Of a stretch of DNA of 13,960 nt, positions 1-5,729 are shown piece after piece. Position numbers and translations under genes: made by a program. This stretch comes from Patescibacteria group bacterium (GTDB lineage: Bacteria > Patescibacteriota > Patescibacteriia > 2-12-FULL-60-25). A model generated the notes under the pieces. The model was given only the letters and a program-made list of their open reading frames with translations. It was not told the DNA's origin and searched no databases. The DNA is taken from assembly GCA_018817245.1 (NCBI GenBank), contig JAHIUG010000086.1, forward strand, positions 1 through 13,960, given 5' to 3'. Each line of letters begins with the position of its first letter. Position 1 is the first letter of the stretch.

Positions 1-120
1 CGTAGATTGTTAAACGTAGATCGTTAATCGTAGATTGTTAAACATTGGAGGCATGACGATTCACAAATGGCGTCTAAGATTAAGCGATTACTGTGTATCG
101 TAAATCTGAAATCGAATAAT
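1..120. repeat. Heptamer tandem-repeat array at left edge (degenerate)
   Basis: From base 1 the sequence divides into 7-bp units. CGTAGAT occurs at 1-7, 15-21 and 29-35, alternating with TGTTAAA or CGTTAAT, so the higher-order period is 14 bp. After a degenerate stretch, 86-120 again reads in 7-bp units, three of them ending in ATC. The phase slips by about one base between the two parts. Seven is not a multiple of three and there is no plausible reading frame, so I read this as non-coding. The array may extend left of the window. Confidence 0.6.
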
Positions 121-155
121 ATATGCTTTTTACATTTCCATTGAAAATAAGCGCG

Positions 156-325
156 CCAACAGAAAGTTCTCTATCGAGACATTTCTGTTGGTGTTAAGGT
201 TGTTTTACGTAAGATGGATACTGATCAATGTTTTTATGATTTTATATTCGGTCACATTTTATTAAAAGTCCGTATCAAATATCCGAAAACCAACAGAAAG
301 TTCTCTATCGAGACATTTTGGTGGG
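156..325 (+). repeat. Paired-hairpin element, copy A
   Basis: There are two related hairpins whose starts are 134 bp apart. Hairpin 1 (156-191) has outer arms CCAACAGAAA (156-165) and TTTCTGTTGG (182-191), and an inner stem TCTC/GAGA closing a TATC loop. Hairpin 2 (290-325) has the same left arm and the same inner stem, but its right arm has decayed (316-325). The spacer holds TGTTAAG (192-198), ATCAATGTTTTTA, and ATCAAATATCCGA just before hairpin 2; all three recur in the copy at 9748-9916. No function can be assigned. It could be a structured RNA or a small non-autonomous mobile element. The strand given is only the orientation shared by the two copies. Confidence 0.7.
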
Positions 326-364
326 TTTCGTGGTTCGTTCTTTCGACCTGTGGAATTACGAAGT

Positions 365-448
365 GTTCAACATTTAACGTTAAACGTAAAATGTTAAGCG
401 ATCCACGTTTACCGTTCAACATTCAACGTATTTCGTGTACTGTATTGG
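365..448. repeat. Heptamer array upstream of secreted protein gene
   Basis: There are twelve consecutive 7-bp units with consensus near GTTNAAC; examples are GTTCAAC at 365-371 and again at 414-420. Ten of the twelve units begin with G at the same phase. The array stops one base before the ATG at 450. A 27-bp near-palindrome (369-395, three central or symmetric mismatches) arises inside it. It may contain the promoter of the downstream gene, but I see no convincing -35/-10 pair. Confidence 0.75.
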
Positions 449-449
449 T

Positions 450-1958
450 ATGAAAAAATCACTTTTTTATTTTATTCTGGTACTCGCAATCGTCATTCCA
501 ACATTTTCAGCATCCGAAATCTCGGCTCTGGAGTGCACTGGCAACAATCATCTGCTTAGCATACAAGTTTTTTCCGAAGCTGATCCTGTTAATGACGCAC
601 AGGTCAGATTTTATTATGATCCGCAACGAGAACGAATGGCAGACAATCTTTTGACTCCGTGGATTGAAGACGCTGATGTAACAACCGATGCTGGCGGCAA
701 CGCATCTTTAGCTCTAGCTGAAGATACATACTACGTGCGGATTATTGCCAATAATCATTTTATTCTGGAAACAACAACCATAATGCCTACTGATGGCACA
801 TGTGGCACTGCGACTTATTTCTTAACCCCTACAATCAGTTCAAGTGAATTCGATCCTGCGCGCACTCAGGTCACGGTCGCTCCAAGCAGTATTCCGGCAG
901 ATGGTAAAACAACTTCAACTTTAACACTACAAACATTTAATCGTTATGGAAGTGTTGTTCCAAACTTGAGTGTGGATTTGGACTTCACTCTGAACGGACT
1001 CCAAGTCACTCATCTTGCAACATCAACAAACAGAGTTGGAAAAGCCAGCTTTGCTATCACAGGCACTGTCCATGGTCAGGCGATTCTCAGAGTCAAGATT
1101 GAAAATCAAATCATTAGAACAGCAACACTAACGTTAACCGATCCAACTGCGACAACAACTCGCGTGGCTCCGATAACATTTTCCAGCACACGATCCAAAG
1201 CTTTTGTCAGCGGCTCACCCGCTAATCCGGATGGAACAACAGCTATTACACTAAATGTTTTTGTTAAAGATTCTGATGATGCCCCAATTGTCGGAAGTGT
1301 TGTGAATCTACGATCTGCACTTCCCAATCTTGTGGTATCGCCCAACTACGCTCTAACTGATGCTGATGGATACGCACTTTTAAATCTAACCAGCTCAACC
1401 GGAAGCAGCGGACTTTTAACTATAATGGCGGATGGGCAGGCATTAAACGATAGACCCCGGATCACATTCAGACAGAGCGAAATTAAGGACGGTTCTGCTG
1501 TCGAAAAATTAATTAAATTAAAAGATGACGGCGATCCAGATACTCAAGCCGACACAACTGTTTATTATGTAGGTAGAGACGGTATGCGTCATCCGTTTAT
1601 GTATGAAAGAATTTTTTTTAGCTGGTACGCAAATTATGAGAATATTCAAATTGTCAGCCCCGAACAATTAACCGGATATGCGTTAGGAAAACCGGTGCCT
1701 TATCGCCCAGGTAGCCGACTAATAAAATTCACATCAGTACCAAAGGTTTATGCTGTGGAAAAACCAAATGTTTTGCGTTGGGTTACAACCCCGCAACTAG
1801 CTGCAGATCTTTATGGCGCGAATTGGACGCAACAAATTGATGATGTGCAGGAAAGTTTGTTCTATTTATATTCATGGGGTGCAGACATCACCCAAATCGC
1901 AGACTACAATTCCACTGAACAAACAATGAGCGCGCTTTCTGTTGATGATGTGCTTTAA
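450..1958 (+). CDS. Secreted Ig-like surface protein with shared C-terminal module
   Basis: This is a predicted exported protein of 502 residues. I chose the ATG at 450 because it begins a clean signal peptide (MKKSLFYFILVLAIVIPTF, cleavage probably near residues 22-28). The in-frame GTG at 435 would add five residues in front of it and lies inside a repeat array. Residues about 30-110 resemble a carboxypeptidase-regulatory-like beta domain. Next come two bacterial Ig-like (Big_1/invasin type) repeats: the first has the pattern PSSIPADGKTTSTLTL, the second starts near SSTRSKAFVSGSPANPDGTT. The module at about 353-485 is shared with the proteins at 5730-6593 and 6634-8892. Its marks are DDGDPDTQAD, a YRPG motif and VLRWV. 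There is no LPXTG motif and no C-terminal membrane helix, so the mode of surface retention is unknown. The protein ends SVDDVL. No Shine-Dalgarno is visible. A bidirectional hairpin terminator follows. A structural or adhesive surface role is inference. Confidence 0.85.
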   Translation: MKKSLFYFILVLAIVIPTFSASEISALECTGNNHLLSIQVFSEADPVNDAQVRFYYDPQRERMADNLLTPWIEDADVTTDAGGNASLALAEDTYYVRIIANNHFILETTTIMPTDGTCGTATYFLTPTISSSEFDPARTQVTVAPSSIPADGKTTSTLTLQTFNRYGSVVPNLSVDLDFTLNGLQVTHLATSTNRVGKASFAITGTVHGQAILRVKIENQIIRTATLTLTDPTATTTRVAPITFSSTRSKAFVSGSPANPDGTTAITLNVFVKDSDDAPIVGSVVNLRSALPNLVVSPNYALTDADGYALLNLTSSTGSSGLLTIMADGQALNDRPRITFRQSEIKDGSAVEKLIKLKDDGDPDTQADTTVYYVGRDGMRHPFMYERIFFSWYANYENIQIVSPEQLTGYALGKPVPYRPGSRLIKFTSVPKVYAVEKPNVLRWVTTPQLAADLYGANWTQQIDDVQESLFYLYSWGADITQIADYNSTEQTMSALSVDDVL

Positions 1959-1989
1959 TCTTTCGCAACTCAAAGTGGTTTTTCCGCAA

Positions 1990-2019
1990 AACAAAATCCC
2001 CGCTATCGGGGATTTTGTT
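1990..2019. terminator. Bidirectional rho-independent terminator
   Basis: A perfect 13-bp stem is formed by AACAAAATCCCCG (1990-2002) and CGGGGATTTTGTT (2007-2019) around a CTAT loop. T-rich tracts follow on both strands, so it can end both the + gene at 450-1958 and the convergent - gene at 2060-2515. Confidence 0.85.
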
Positions 2020-2059
2020 ACCACTTCCTCGCTCCTCTTTTTTTACAATCGTCTAATAA

Positions 2060-2515
2060 CTACCGACTCACCTCTATGGTCGCGCTCAATTGAGCGAACG
2101 GTGCTGATATAGTAATCCGATCATAAGCATCTTTTTGCACATAGTACCCGGTTCCGTTTGTAGACGCACTCGTCGGGTCTGTGGGAAGTTCCAAAACATA
2201 TCGTTCCTCAAAAGTTACCGCGCTCAAATCAATCAACCCGGAACAGCTGCTTGCGTCAGTCTGACAAATTTCCGTATCTACCGATGTTATTGCAGATGGA
2301 AGAATGCCATCATTATCAATGGTGTACTGATGAATGGCGTTAATAATCGTATTAACGTCACTATACCGCTGAGCATTATTTGCCTGTGCAATATTTCGGG
2401 CTGGATTGATTGCAATCAAAACTATTGAAGCTAAAATTATGATTATTGTAATCACAAGCAACAACTCAATTAATGTGAAGCCTTGATTATTACCTAGTCT
2501 TAATTTACTAAACAT
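2060..2515 (-). CDS. Type IV pilin-like / pseudopilin protein
   Basis: This 151-residue protein has a class III (type IV) prepilin signature: a short charged leader, then QGFTLIELLLV. Cleavage by the prepilin peptidase is expected after Gly12, and Glu is at position +5 of the mature protein. A long hydrophobic helix (about 13-37) follows, then INPARN and AQRYSDVNTIINAI, a pattern I associate with small Patescibacteria pilins. The globular part has one likely disulfide (CQTDASSC). It would be assembled into a pilus or pseudopilus at the membrane; no assembly ATPase or peptidase gene is in the window. I start at the ATG at 2515, not the in-frame GTG at 2539, because a strong extended -10 element (2530-2541) lies between them, so the GTG would fall upstream of the transcript start. 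The leader would then be under about 10 nt, with no Shine-Dalgarno. Confidence 0.88.
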   Translation of the reverse strand: MFSKLRLGNNQGFTLIELLLVITIIIILASIVLIAINPARNIAQANNAQRYSDVNTIINAIHQYTIDNDGILPSAITSVDTEICQTDASSCSGLIDLSAVTFEERYVLELPTDPTSASTNGTGYYVQKDAYDRITISAPFAQLSATIEVSR

Positions 2516-2529
2516 ACTGTTCGATAAAT

Positions 2530-2560
2530 AGTATATCACAACTTATACAGTTCTTGTCTA
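2530..2560 (-). promoter_or_regulatory. Extended -10 promoter of the pilin-like gene
   Basis: On the minus strand TTGTGATATACT (2541 to 2530) contains an extended -10 (TG-A-TATACT). A weak -35, TAGACA (2560-2555), lies 19 bp upstream. The predicted start of transcription is about 8 nt before the ATG at 2515. Nearly the same 12-mer precedes the gene starting at 8892. Confidence 0.55.
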
Positions 2561-2609
2561 TTTTTTTACAAACTTTTTTTAAATAATATTCTAATCCAGT
2601 TGCACTTTT

Positions 2610-2638
2610 AAAAAACAAAACCCCGGAGTAAACCGAGG
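2610..2638 (-). terminator. Rho-independent terminator of the tRNA gene
   Basis: On the minus strand, stem CCTCGG/CCGGGG (one G-U pair) with loop TTTACT is followed by TTTTGTTTTTT. It begins about 10 nt past the tRNA 3' CCA and separates the tRNA from the pilin-like gene. Confidence 0.8.
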
Positions 2639-2647
2639 CTCTGAATC

Positions 2648-2722
2648 TGGTACGCGCGCCTGGACTCGAACCAGGAACCATCTGTGTATAAGACAGACGC
2701 TCTACCATTGAGCTACACGCGC
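2648..2722 (-). tRNA. tRNA-Ile with anticodon UAU
   Basis: A complete 75-nt cloverleaf can be drawn. The acceptor stem is GCGCGTG paired with CGCGCGT, including a G1-U72 wobble. U8-A9 are present. The D stem is GCTC/GAGC with loop AATGGTA. The anticodon stem is TCTGT/ACAGA with the 7-nt loop CTTATAC. The variable loop has 5 nt, the T arm is CCTGG-TTCGAGT-CCAGG, and the end is A73 plus an encoded CCA. The loop places TAT at positions 34-36 (+ strand 2688-2690), which reads AUA. A UAU isoleucine tRNA is uncommon in bacteria; most read AUA with a CAU anticodon modified to lysidine by TilS. Amino acid identity is inferred from the anticodon and A73. Confidence 0.88.
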
Positions 2723-2780
2723 TTATAATTCGTAACCCCAATTTTTTACACCCTTTTTCATAAAAGAGCAAGGACGTATA

Positions 2781-2830
2781 TTGACAAATCTCGTTAATTG
2801 TTATAAGACTGTCACTAGCAGTGAAAGGAG
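2781..2830 (+). promoter_or_regulatory. Promoter, inverted repeat and Shine-Dalgarno of the 2837 gene
   Basis: TTGACA (2781-2786) is followed after 15 bp by TATAAG (2802-2807), a short but plausible sigma-70-like promoter. TCACT-AGC-AGTGA (2812-2824) is an inverted repeat whose right arm touches the Shine-Dalgarno AAAGGAG (2824-2830), placed 6 nt before the GTG. The hairpin could limit ribosome access or be an operator; that is inference. This is the only strong Shine-Dalgarno I see in the window. Confidence 0.6.
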
Positions 2831-2836
2831 ACACGC

Positions 2837-3328
2837 GTGACTATTGTTCAACAATCCGAGAGCACTGAAATCCCTTCTGACGTAACTGACCTACACCCCT
2901 TCATTTTAGCTGCCCCTTACTTCGGTCAGATACTTCATTACATCCACGAGGATGACAGAAAGCTCAATCGTCCACGCCCTCTACTGAAAAAAGAGTCGGC
3001 CGTGAGGGCGCTCCTGACCCTTTACTGCGTGGAACCTGCTGCATTCAGGGTTGCTGGAGACTTGAATGAGCTCGATCTCAAAACAATCCTTCACTCCATG
3101 GATAGAATACGGGAGATGGCATATATGCCGTTCGGTAAAACAGATCATGACGACCTCGTATTTGTTTGGTCGCTAGTTCAAACGGCTTTCCGAAACATCA
3201 TTGGCATAAGGTTCTTTAAGCGCATTGGGCTAGAAGGATGTATTTCAGGAGCAAGGCCGAACTCGCAAGTCATGCTCTTGGCTCGAGCATTCACATATAT
3301 GGCACTCGCCATATGCGTTCATCGTTAA
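2837..3328 (+). CDS. Orphan protein of unknown function
   Basis: I do not recognise this 163-residue protein. The GTG start is decided by AAAGGAG six bases upstream. The sequence is mostly helical-looking and soluble. It has no signal peptide and no clear membrane segment, and two Cys (in LYCVEP and AICVHR) plus one in EGCISG. A basic central stretch (DDRKLNRPRPLLKKES) and a segment RFFKRIGLEG might contact nucleic acid, but no known motif is visible. By eye its codon use is more GC-rich and more balanced than that of the flanking rluD-like and pilin-like genes. It has its own promoter, Shine-Dalgarno and terminator, so it is a self-contained transcription unit. A 10-bp direct repeat, CTGTCACTAG, occurs on both sides (2809-2818 and 3353-3362). 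Together these suggest an acquired or differently regulated cassette, but not strongly. Confidence 0.75.
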   Translation: MTIVQQSESTEIPSDVTDLHPFILAAPYFGQILHYIHEDDRKLNRPRPLLKKESAVRALLTLYCVEPAAFRVAGDLNELDLKTILHSMDRIREMAYMPFGKTDHDDLVFVWSLVQTAFRNIIGIRFFKRIGLEGCISGARPNSQVMLLARAFTYMALAICVHR

Positions 3329-3349
3329 CCAACGCTCGGACCGAAAACC

Positions 3350-3377
3350 GCCCTGTCACTAGATGGGGCATTTTTTT
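3350..3377 (+). terminator. Rho-independent terminator of the 2837 gene
   Basis: GCCCTGTC (3350-3357) pairs with GATGGGGC (3362-3369) through two G-U wobbles around an ACTA loop; A and seven T (3371-3377) follow. It lies 22 nt after the stop codon. Confidence 0.82.
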
Positions 3378-3391
3378 CACATATCAATCAA

Positions 3392-3440
3392 AAATTCTAA
3401 AAACCAAATACTAAATACTGTATACTGTATACTAAATCTA
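3392..3440. repeat. Heptamer array upstream of the rluD-like gene
   Basis: There are seven 7-bp units with consensus AAATACT, the cleanest being AAATACT twice (3406-3419) and GTATACT twice (3420-3433). The last GTATACT unit contains TATACT (3428-3433), a good -10 hexamer placed so that transcription would start about 6 nt before the ATG at 3446. The array may therefore include the promoter. Confidence 0.7.
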
Positions 3441-3445
3441 CATTT

Positions 3446-4435
3446 ATGATTCACAACTGGACAATCAAACAGAATGATCTTGGCACGCGCCTGGATGTTT
3501 TTTTAACTTCTCAATTAGACAACATTACAAGAAGCACTATTTCAAAACTTTTAAAAAGAGGGGCTGCTACAGTAAATGGAAAACCCGCGACAGTACATCG
3601 CTTTTTAAAAGTTGGTGACAAGGTGGAGTTTGAGGACGAAGCCGAGCTGAAAAGCCAAAGGGCCGAAGGGCCGAAGGGCAAAGCAAAACCAATTGCGAAA
3701 GTTGAGATCTTACATGAAACAGATGAGTGGGTGGTTATTAACAAGCCGAGCGGATTAATTGTTCACCCGGACAATACGCACAAAACAAATACACTCGTAG
3801 ATTTTCTGTTAGAGAAATATCCGAGCATGGCTAAGGTCGGCGAAGACCCATCTCGCCCCGGCATAATGCACCGCTTGGACAAGGAGGTGAGCGGCTTAAT
3901 GGTTATAGCAAAAACTGAAGACGCGTTCGATAGTTTAAAACGTCAGTTTGCTGAACACTCAGTTGATAAAAAATATCATGCGTTGGTTTATGGAAAAATA
4001 ATTGGTGATGAAGGTGACATTAAATTTCGTATTGCGAGATCAAAGAGCAAAGCACGAATGGCCGCTCGTCCAGTACATGAAGAAGAGGGACGCGCCGCGT
4101 GGACAAACTATAAAGTTCTCAAAAGATTTTCAAACGCCTCACTTTTAGAGCTCCAAATCTTAACGGGCCGCACTCACCAAATTCGCGCCCATCTCTTAGC
4201 GCTCGGCCATCCTGTAATCGGCGATCCTCTATACAAGATTCGAAAATCAGGACACGTGATTGATACACCCCGACTTATGCTGCAGGCTGTTGAACTCTCA
4301 TTCAACGATCCTAAATCCGGAGAACGTAAAAAGTTTGAGCTTGCACTGGATTCCTCATTTAAAAAAGTCGCAAAAAGCTTAAAGGGCACCAAAGCCGAAT
4401 GGCAAATAGAACAAGAATCGAAAAATAGTAATTAG
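3446..4435 (+). CDS. rluD: RluA/RluD-family 23S rRNA pseudouridine synthase
   Basis: This 329-residue protein isomerises specific uridines of RNA, most likely 23S rRNA, to pseudouridine. An S4 RNA-binding domain occupies about residues 12-65 (TRLDVFL, then VNGKPATVHRFLKVGDKV). The catalytic domain follows. Motif HRLDKEVSGLMV carries the nucleophile Asp145, and GRTHQIRAHL with GHPVIGDPLY is the conserved C-terminal RNA-binding and active-site segment. Length fits the family. The RluD assignment within RluA/C/D is a best guess. The linker between the domains (about residues 69-81) is encoded by an 8-bp tandem repeat, GCCGAAGG-like, at 3654-3685. No Shine-Dalgarno precedes the ATG. The stop codon (4433-4435) lies inside the next heptamer array. 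The gene is followed 22 nt later by the guanylate kinase-like gene in the same direction, probably in one operon. Confidence 0.9.
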   Translation: MIHNWTIKQNDLGTRLDVFLTSQLDNITRSTISKLLKRGAATVNGKPATVHRFLKVGDKVEFEDEAELKSQRAEGPKGKAKPIAKVEILHETDEWVVINKPSGLIVHPDNTHKTNTLVDFLLEKYPSMAKVGEDPSRPGIMHRLDKEVSGLMVIAKTEDAFDSLKRQFAEHSVDKKYHALVYGKIIGDEGDIKFRIARSKSKARMAARPVHEEEGRAAWTNYKVLKRFSNASLLELQILTGRTHQIRAHLLALGHPVIGDPLYKIRKSGHVIDTPRLMLQAVELSFNDPKSGERKKFELALDSSFKKVAKSLKGTKAEWQIEQESKNSN

Positions 4436-4453
4436 TAATTAGAAATTAAAACT
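4426..4453. repeat. Heptamer array across the rluD stop codon
   Basis: There are four 7-bp units: TAGTAAT (4426-4432), TAGTAAT (4433-4439), TAGAAAT, TAAAACT. The second unit supplies the TAG stop of the rluD-like gene, and the array fills nearly all of the space to the next ATG at 4458. Confidence 0.6.
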
Positions 4454-4457
4454 CACC

Positions 4458-5024
4458 ATGCCTCCTCCCATCTTCATCATCACAGGCGCATCCGGTTCTG
4501 GTAAATCATCCATAACCGATAGCATTATTAAGCGCAAAAGCTTGCCGGTAGTAAAATTCAAAACTTGCACAACGCGCCTCAAACGACCAAACGAACGCCA
4601 CGGTCGCGATTATTGGTTTTTAACAAGGCAGGAATTCGAACGCCAGATAAAAGGAAATAATCTTTATGAATGGGCTGATGTATATGGACAATATTACGGT
4701 TCTTCCAAAATCGAGATGCAACGCCTGCTTAAAGGAAATAAACCAATATTAATGCTTACAAACGTTCAAGGCGCAAAAACTTTAAAAAAAGCGTTGCCAC
4801 AAGCTATTACGATCTACATTGACGCTCCGGTATCCGATTTAAAGCGCCGTTTAATCAAACGAGGCGCTGAGATGAACGACATGAAAAAGCGTTTAGCAAC
4901 CATTCCGAAAGAGGCGCCCTATAAAGAAAAGGCTGATTTTGTGGTAAAAAATAAGGACGGCCAGCTAATACAAGCTGTGAATATAGTCGTTGGAATAATC
5001 CGCCAGACTATTGCCAAGACTTGA
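4458..5024 (+). CDS. gmk: Guanylate kinase-like P-loop kinase
   Basis: This 188-residue protein resembles guanylate kinase, which phosphorylates GMP to GDP with ATP. The Walker A motif is GASGSGKSS at residues 10-18. The GMP-binding region keeps TTRLKRP (Arg40, Arg43), GRDYWFL (Tyr52) and EWADVYGQYYGS (Glu71, Tyr79/80). The lid region reads RRLIKRGAEMNDMKKRL. One point is odd: the stretch before the conserved QG, usually with two acidic residues (for example EIDWQG or DIDxQG), reads LTNVQG here, so both acids are missing. Activity or nucleotide preference could differ; alternatively this is a divergent Gmk. There is no Shine-Dalgarno. It lies between the rluD-like gene and rplS in the same direction. 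Its stop is TGA. Confidence 0.82.
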   Translation: MPPPIFIITGASGSGKSSITDSIIKRKSLPVVKFKTCTTRLKRPNERHGRDYWFLTRQEFERQIKGNNLYEWADVYGQYYGSSKIEMQRLLKGNKPILMLTNVQGAKTLKKALPQAITIYIDAPVSDLKRRLIKRGAEMNDMKKRLATIPKEAPYKEKADFVVKNKDGQLIQAVNIVVGIIRQTIAKT

Positions 5025-5062
5025 CGAAAAAACTGTATTCCGCTAATATTCGGCCATATTAA

Positions 5063-5164
5063 ACCTAATTTCGAATCTCGATTTTCGAATTTCGTACTTA
5101 ATTGAATCAGTGTAAACTTCCCTTAATACGACATCCGACCTTCTACATTCGATATACGAAACTT
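5063..5164. repeat. Two heptamer arrays upstream of rplS
   Basis: 5063-5104 reads in 7-bp units around TTCGAAT (exact at 5070-5076 and 5084-5090). After about 18 bp, a second series of six units with a GANATNC-like consensus runs from 5123 and ends exactly at the base before the rplS ATG (GATATAC at 5151-5157, GAAACTT at 5158-5164). The two series use different words. No separate promoter is clear. Confidence 0.65.
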
Positions 5165-5677
5165 ATGGCACAAAGCACTAAATTTGAAATCTCCCCGCAA
5201 GACGTGCAAACAGGCATGGTTATTCGAATACACCAAAAAATTAAGGATGTAACATCTAAGGGCGAAGAAAAAGAACGTATCCAGATGTTCGAAGGAACTG
5301 TGCTCAAGGTACATGGCTCAGGCGTTCGCAGAACCATGACAGTGCGCAAGGTTTCAGGCGGGATCGGCGTGGAAAAAATCTTTCCGCTCGCTTTACCCGC
5401 AATTGAAAAAATCGATCTGATAAAACAACTGAAAGCACGCCATAAAGTTATAAGCTTTATTCGAACAACTAAAAAGCGCTTAAAGGAAATTCAGCCAAAA
5501 GTTAAATCAAATCCAATGAAAGCGGAAAAACCAGTTAAAGAACAACCGATTGTTCCTACATCTGAAGATGCAATCAAAGAAGAAGCTCCGATGAGCGAAC
5601 AAACTTCTGAAGTTGAGACATTAAAGGAAGCTGAAGAACAGAAATCGGAAGTTCCAGAAGAAACTCCTGCGGCATAA
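5165..5677 (+). CDS. rplS: Ribosomal protein L19 (bL19) with long acidic tail
   Basis: bL19 is a component of the large ribosomal subunit near the 30S interface. Residues 1 to about 90 match the family: GMVIRIHQKIK, then KERIQMFEGTVLKV, MTVRKVSGGIGVEKIFPL and IEKIDLI. I start at the ATG at 5165 (MAQSTKF); the open frame continues upstream to 5102 but those residues come from repeat sequence. The protein has 170 residues against about 115 in typical bacteria. The segment usually reading RRAKLYYLR is diverged (KARHKVISFIRTTKKRLKE), and about 60 extra residues, first Lys-rich and then Glu-rich, form a likely disordered tail ending PEETPAA. Such tails on ribosomal proteins occur in Patescibacteria; what this one does is unknown. 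A strong terminator follows. Confidence 0.92.
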   Translation: MAQSTKFEISPQDVQTGMVIRIHQKIKDVTSKGEEKERIQMFEGTVLKVHGSGVRRTMTVRKVSGGIGVEKIFPLALPAIEKIDLIKQLKARHKVISFIRTTKKRLKEIQPKVKSNPMKAEKPVKEQPIVPTSEDAIKEEAPMSEQTSEVETLKEAEEQKSEVPEETPAA

Positions 5678-5688
5678 TGAAAAAACTT

Positions 5689-5715
5689 AAATCCCCCGAT
5701 GAACGGGGGATTTTT
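5689..5715. terminator. Terminator after rplS, likely bidirectional
   Basis: AAATCCCCCG (5689-5698) pairs with CGGGGGATTT (5704-5713) around an ATGAA loop, with a T run on the + strand to 5715. On the minus strand the stem is followed by AAGTTTTTTC, so it can also end the convergent gene 5730-6593. Confidence 0.88.
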
Positions 5716-5729
5716 GATTGAAGCGCCAG

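Noticed and set aside
156..325. Terminator or known riboswitch class for the hairpin element
   Set aside because: The hairpins are not followed by T runs, and I could not match the conserved blocks to a riboswitch consensus I know. The element is also repeated at 9748 without a co-directional gene directly downstream.
365..448. CRISPR-like array
   Set aside because: Units are 7 bp, contiguous and degenerate, with no spacers; no cas genes are in the window.
214..453. Open frame of 79 codons on + strand
   Set aside because: It reads through the paired-hairpin element and the 365-448 heptamer array. The string RKFSIETF comes from the hairpin sequence, and a matching string appears at the second copy, so it is repeat translation.
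2508..2834. Open frame of 108 codons on - strand containing SSMVERLSYTQMVPGSSPGAR
   Set aside because: It translates straight through the tRNA and its terminator; this peptide is a classic tRNA-derived false ORF.
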